The notes below the pieces were generated by a model. It was not told the origin of the DNA and did not search any database. It saw nothing but the letters and a program-made list of their open reading frames with translations. 8,841 bases of DNA from DATFLS01 sp964413425 (lineage in GTDB: Bacteria > Fidelibacterota > JAANXI01), in assembly GCA_964413425.1 (NCBI GenBank), contig CAYPST010000144.1, forward strand, positions 1 through 8,841. Reading direction: 5' to 3'. This document shows, in pieces, positions 6,255 through 8,841 of the stretch. Within the stretch, counting starts at the first letter, position 1, and each line of letters starts with the position of its first letter. Position numbers and translations under genes: made by a program.

Positions 6255-6499
6255 AATCCCTTCGGGATTCCGTCTGAGATACAGTGAGAGACCAGTGGAG
6301 ACATCATGGTCAGATTGTGCTGCTCCTCACTCACCGTCCAGCACCGGAAGCCCGCAGGGCTTCAACATGAATAGCCCCCGGTGCAACCGGGGGAATACGA
6401 CGGTCACAAAACGCCAACCCGGAACGGGTTGAATGATACACGGGTTTAAGGAATGAAGCGCGAGGAAATATGCGGAGCCATTCAACCCCTATAGGGTTG
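6255..6499. repeat. Hairpin block, copy 3 (transposase-less unit)
   Basis: AATCCC-TTC-GGGATT (6255-6269), the spacer word GGTCAGATTGTGCTGCTC (6308-6325), GAAGCCC-GCA-GGGCTTC (6347-6363), CCCCCGG-TGCAA-CCGGGGG (6375-6393), CAACCCG-GAA-CGGGTTG (6415-6431), a spacer with GGAATGAAGCGCGAGG, and CAACCC-CTATA-GGGTTG (6483-6499). A looser repeat of the terminal branched structure follows to about 6600 (TCCC-GTT-GGGA near 6542-6552 and GATCCC-CGGA-GGGATC near 6571-6586). Copies 2 and 3 are offset by about 321 nt. Confidence 0.75.
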
Positions 6500-6680
6500 G
6501 GGGGTGGGTAATTCGGCACCCCGAATTCTCCCATAGAAGGGATCCCGTTGGGAAACATGATTCGCCACCGGGATCCCCGGAGGGATCTCTTCGACGCGCT
6601 CTCTGCGTTATTCTGTAGAAGCGCTTACTGTCACAATGCTGTCATCGCTCTTGAATGTATCAGGAATATTTACGTGAACC

Positions 6681-6688
6681 GGAAAGGA
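6681..6688 (+). promoter_or_regulatory. Ribosome binding site deciding the sugar dehydrogenase start
   Basis: GGAAAGGA lies 8 nt before ATG 6697. It excludes the in-frame upstream ATG at 6655, which would put 14 mainly polar residues ahead of the lipoprotein signal. Confidence 0.6.
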
Positions 6689-6696
6689 TTTCATCA

Positions 6697-7869
6697 ATGC
6701 ATAGATCAATTCGTTTTATGTTACTTGTTGTAATGGTGCTCATGCTCTCCTGCAACAACGGAGATCTGCTCTCCCAGACAGGGGACGTCGTCATCGGGGA
6801 TGAGCCTCAACAGGTAGAAGATGTATATGCCCCTGATCCTTCCGGCTATTCGGTGGAGGTCTGGCAGCAGAACCTCACCATTCCCTGGTCCTTGGTCTTT
6901 CTGCCCGACGACGATGCCCTGGTCAGCGAGCGGCCGGGCGCCATCCGTCTCATACGAGACGGGACCCTGATGGAGGATCCCTACGCGGAAATTGAGGTGG
7001 CACATCAGCGGGGAGGCGAGGCCGGGCTGATGGGGCTGGCACTGCATCCGGACTTTCCTGACCAGCCGTATGTTTATGTGATGCATACATACGATTCCCC
7101 CGAGGGGCGGCTGAACCGGGTGATCCGCCTCCGGCACCAGGGAACAACCGGCGAATTTGATCGCGTTATTCTGGACGGGATGCCGGGAGCCCGGAACCAC
7201 AACGGCGGACGTATTGCGTTCGGTCCGGATGACCTGCTCTACATTTGTGCAGGTGAAACCTTTCAACGGGAACTGGCCCAGAATAAGAACAGCCTGGGCG
7301 GCAAGATTCTGCGGGTAACCCCGGACGGGGATATTCCCCAGGGGAATCCGTTCCCGGACTCACCCATCTACACCCTCGGACACCGGAATCCCCAGGGACT
7401 GGCGTGGCATCCGGAGACCGGTGACCTGTTTGCATCGGAACATGGTCCCTCCGGCGAATTCGGATTGCGGGCCCGGGATGAAGTGAACGTTATCCGGAAA
7501 GGTGGAAACTACGGCTGGCCCCGGGTGGTGGGCGCCGGCGACATTTCACCCTATGTGGATCCTCTGGTGATGTGGGAGGAGACCACACCGCCGGCCGGCA
7601 TGACCTTCTACCAGGGAGATCTTTTCCTGGCAACTCTGGGCAGTGAGGCCCTCGTCCGGATTTCACTGGAACGGACGAACGACGGCTACCAGGTGACCGG
7701 CATCGAACGGTGGTTCGCCGAATCCCGGCGCAACAGCATCTATGGACGACTCCGGGACGCCGTGGTGGGACCGGATGGCGGCCTCCACGTGCTCACCAGT
7801 AATCGGGACGGCCGGGGAAGTCCCCGCTCCGGGGATGATAAGATCCTGCGGATTATTCCCGTGGAGTGA
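6697..7869 (+). CDS. PQQ-dependent aldose/glucose dehydrogenase-type lipoprotein (GSDH family)
   Basis: This 390-residue protein starts with a lipoprotein signal (hydrophobic 8-17, LMLSC, Cys19), so it is probably anchored to a membrane facing the periplasm. The rest is a six-bladed propeller of the glucose/sorbosone dehydrogenase family (PF07995), like E. coli YliI (Asd). Members oxidise aldose sugars to lactones using PQQ and calcium. Motifs in order: TIPWSLVFLPDDDALVSERPG (61-81), GEAGLMGLALHPDF (107-120), NHNGGRIAFGPDD with the likely catalytic His168, NSLGGKILRVTPDGDIP (198-214), LGHRNPQGLAWHP (227-239), SEHGP (247-251), DEVN (261-264), GGNYGWP (269-275) and TSNRDGRG (367-374), the C-terminal arginine-bearing cofactor loop. 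Length and frame are normal. No PQQ biosynthesis gene is in the window, so cofactor supply is unknown. The last hairpin unit ends about 100 nt upstream. Confidence 0.92.
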   Translation: MHRSIRFMLLVVMVLMLSCNNGDLLSQTGDVVIGDEPQQVEDVYAPDPSGYSVEVWQQNLTIPWSLVFLPDDDALVSERPGAIRLIRDGTLMEDPYAEIEVAHQRGGEAGLMGLALHPDFPDQPYVYVMHTYDSPEGRLNRVIRLRHQGTTGEFDRVILDGMPGARNHNGGRIAFGPDDLLYICAGETFQRELAQNKNSLGGKILRVTPDGDIPQGNPFPDSPIYTLGHRNPQGLAWHPETGDLFASEHGPSGEFGLRARDEVNVIRKGGNYGWPRVVGAGDISPYVDPLVMWEETTPPAGMTFYQGDLFLATLGSEALVRISLERTNDGYQVTGIERWFAESRRNSIYGRLRDAVVGPDGGLHVLTSNRDGRGSPRSGDDKILRIIPVE

Positions 7870-7966
7870 AGACGCGCCAGGGCGCCCGGGGAGCGATGGG
7901 GGGCCAGGGGAGGGTGGTGGAGGGAGCCAAAGCGTACATCGAAGATCCCCGCATAAAGAACGCACC

Positions 7967-7997
7967 GCGCTGACAGCCCTTGCAGGGCTGTTAGCGC
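7967..7997. repeat. Strong 14-bp-stem triloop hairpin
   Basis: GCGCT-G-ACAGCCCT-TGC-AGGGCTGT-T-AGCGC folds into one long stem with a single G-T opposition (7972/7992) and a 3-nt loop. It lies about 100 nt after the dehydrogenase stop and about 57 nt from the intron 3' end. There is no T-run on either side, so it is more like a REP-type palindrome than a simple terminator. The rest of 7870-8054 is G-rich and shows no gene. Confidence 0.6.
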
Positions 7998-8054
7998 TTA
8001 GATCTCCCAAAGGTGCCCCTGGAGCAATTCACCGCTCACAGCCCGCAAAGGCCG

Positions 8055-8165
8055 GTAGAGTAGGAAAGGAGATATAATGATTAGGTTTCAGCCTACCTCA
8101 GTTGCAGGGTTTCCCCGTTGTGGCTCACTAGCTGCATACCATACACTCCATCTGCCTTTCCCCTC
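8055..8165 (-). other. Group II intron domain VI with an inserted arm
   Basis: Minus-strand GAGGGGAAAGG (plus 8155-8165) pairs with CCTTTCC-T-A-CTC (plus 8058-8069), leaving the A at 8061 bulged as the branch point. Between the arms are about 85 nt (8070-8154) instead of the short loop usual for domain VI. The insert extends the stem (AGAT/ATCT) and contains TAGG-CTGAAA-CCTA and CGGGG-AAA-CCCTG hairpins. Confidence 0.65.
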
Positions 8166-8168
8166 GTC

Positions 8169-8201
<33 letters not shown>

Positions 8202-8499
8202 TCCTGTGAACTTTCGTCTCAAGCATTCGCGAATCTCCATATGCCTGACCTCTTCCAGGTATATCAGACCCGTCATACAGAGCATAGAACCGAAATTTCG
8301 GTTCCCGCTTGGCTTGTCGATACAGCGTCAGTCTCACGTCAGAGAGTGTCTCCGGGAGCCGAATACGTTTTCCCTGCTCCAGGGTAATGGATTCCGCTTC
8401 CCAGGTTTCCGTAGTGGTGCCGACCTTTCGGCACAAGCGGGTCTCCTCCTCTTTCGACTGTTGCACATGCACAGCAAATCCCCTTCGCTCCATCCCCAT
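8202..8499 (-). pseudogene. Group II intron reverse transcriptase/maturase, internally deleted
   Basis: A 76-codon N-terminal piece (8499 down to 8272) reads GMERRGFAVHVQQ...RLPETLSDVRLTLYRQAKREPKFRFYALYD. This is the lead-in of intron-encoded reverse transcriptases just before the RT0/RT1 region. It then breaks. In another frame from about 8276 comes GLIYLEEVRHMEIRECLRRKF, which looks like the protein's C-terminus running into domain V. The palm with the YADD motif, the X/maturase domain and the thumb are gone; intact relatives have about 400 or more residues. The original frame continues nonsensically to 8128. No activity is expected, so any splicing or mobility would rely on a maturase encoded elsewhere. 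The exact start codon is uncertain. Confidence 0.75.
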
Positions 8500-8841
8500 T
8501 ACGGGACTTCATCACTACTATGGGCTTCTCCGACGCCCATGCACGGTCGCCTCTGCGGTTATGGTTTCCCGCCTCGCGTTGCGGTGTCTTCCGCACCGTG
8601 CAGGGTCTCCCAGGTTCCTGACCAATCTTTCGGTGAGCGCCGTCCTCAACCACCCCGGGGAGCCCAATGGGGGCATGCGCCTGTTCCTTCACCACTGGTA
8701 ATAGGTTTCGCCTACTCTGGATGGGTGACCACTCCCACTCGCGTAACGAGGCCGAAGCAGATTCGCTTGCGCTACAGCTCTCACCTTTGTCGCTTGAGGC
8801 TTCGTAACCTGGATTACTCCAGATTACGCTCATTTGACTAC

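Noticed and set aside
5265..6600. CRISPR array
   Set aside because: There are only three units, with periods of about 669 and 321 nt. Each is made of several different hairpins, spacers are not unique 30-40-mers, and no cas gene is present.
7870..7900. Factor-independent terminator of the sugar dehydrogenase gene
   Set aside because: GCGCC/GGCGC could form only a tiny loop and no T-run follows, so it cannot be supported.
8339..8833. 164-residue minus-strand ORF
   Set aside because: The sequence is group II intron RNA (domains I-III); the translation has no protein family resemblance.

Overview
The window looks like an accessory, partly decaying stretch of a bacterial chromosome with moderate G+C. 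Most readable genes have strong purine-rich ribosome binding sites, and several products are secreted or lipoproteins. The families present (DUF1080 sugar-active protein, PQQ-type sugar dehydrogenase lipoprotein, DUF6544-like and DUF1360 proteins, a single-gene IS200-type transposase, multi-hairpin repeats, a group II intron) suggest the FCB group (Bacteroidota, Balneolota, Ignavibacteria or related candidate phyla). No rRNA or tRNA is present, so this placement is inference.

Layout. 1-420 is non-coding and holds a MITE-like element (about 56-207, flanked by a 10-bp direct repeat) and a nested hairpin (251-313). 442-1185 encodes an exported DUF1080 protein and 1240-2094 a membrane-anchored DUF6544-like protein. 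2484-2786 encodes a small DUF1360 membrane protein. 3064-3351 is a geranylgeranyl-reductase-type flavoprotein reduced to its two ends. 3567-3869 is an unrecognised 100-residue protein. 3870-4464 has no convincing gene. 4465-5192 is a lipoprotein of the SMP-30/beta-propeller type, broken by an internal deletion plus frameshift.

5265-6600 is the most structured part. An IS200-like tyrosine transposase gene (5461-5907) sits between triloop hairpins. Two shorter units downstream carry the same hairpin order, with about 50 nt in place of the transposase. I read this as one autonomous element and two deletion derivatives in tandem. One stem shows a compensatory base-pair change between copies. 6697-7869 encodes an intact PQQ-dependent aldose/glucose dehydrogenase lipoprotein.

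7870-8054 is non-coding with a strong 14-bp-stem hairpin. From 8055 to the right edge, on the minus strand, lies the 3' portion of a group II intron. Domain V and domain VI with its bulged A are readable. Its maturase gene is reduced to an N-terminal stub joined out of frame to a C-terminal remnant, and domain VI carries an unusual insertion of about 85 nt.

Three unrelated genes (flavoprotein, SMP-30 lipoprotein, intron maturase) each keep both ends but lack the middle. This points either to local decay by internal deletion or to an assembly artefact. The genes do not form one clear pathway. The DUF1080 protein and the sugar dehydrogenase both suggest extracytoplasmic carbohydrate oxidation or processing, but they lie about 5.5 kb apart.
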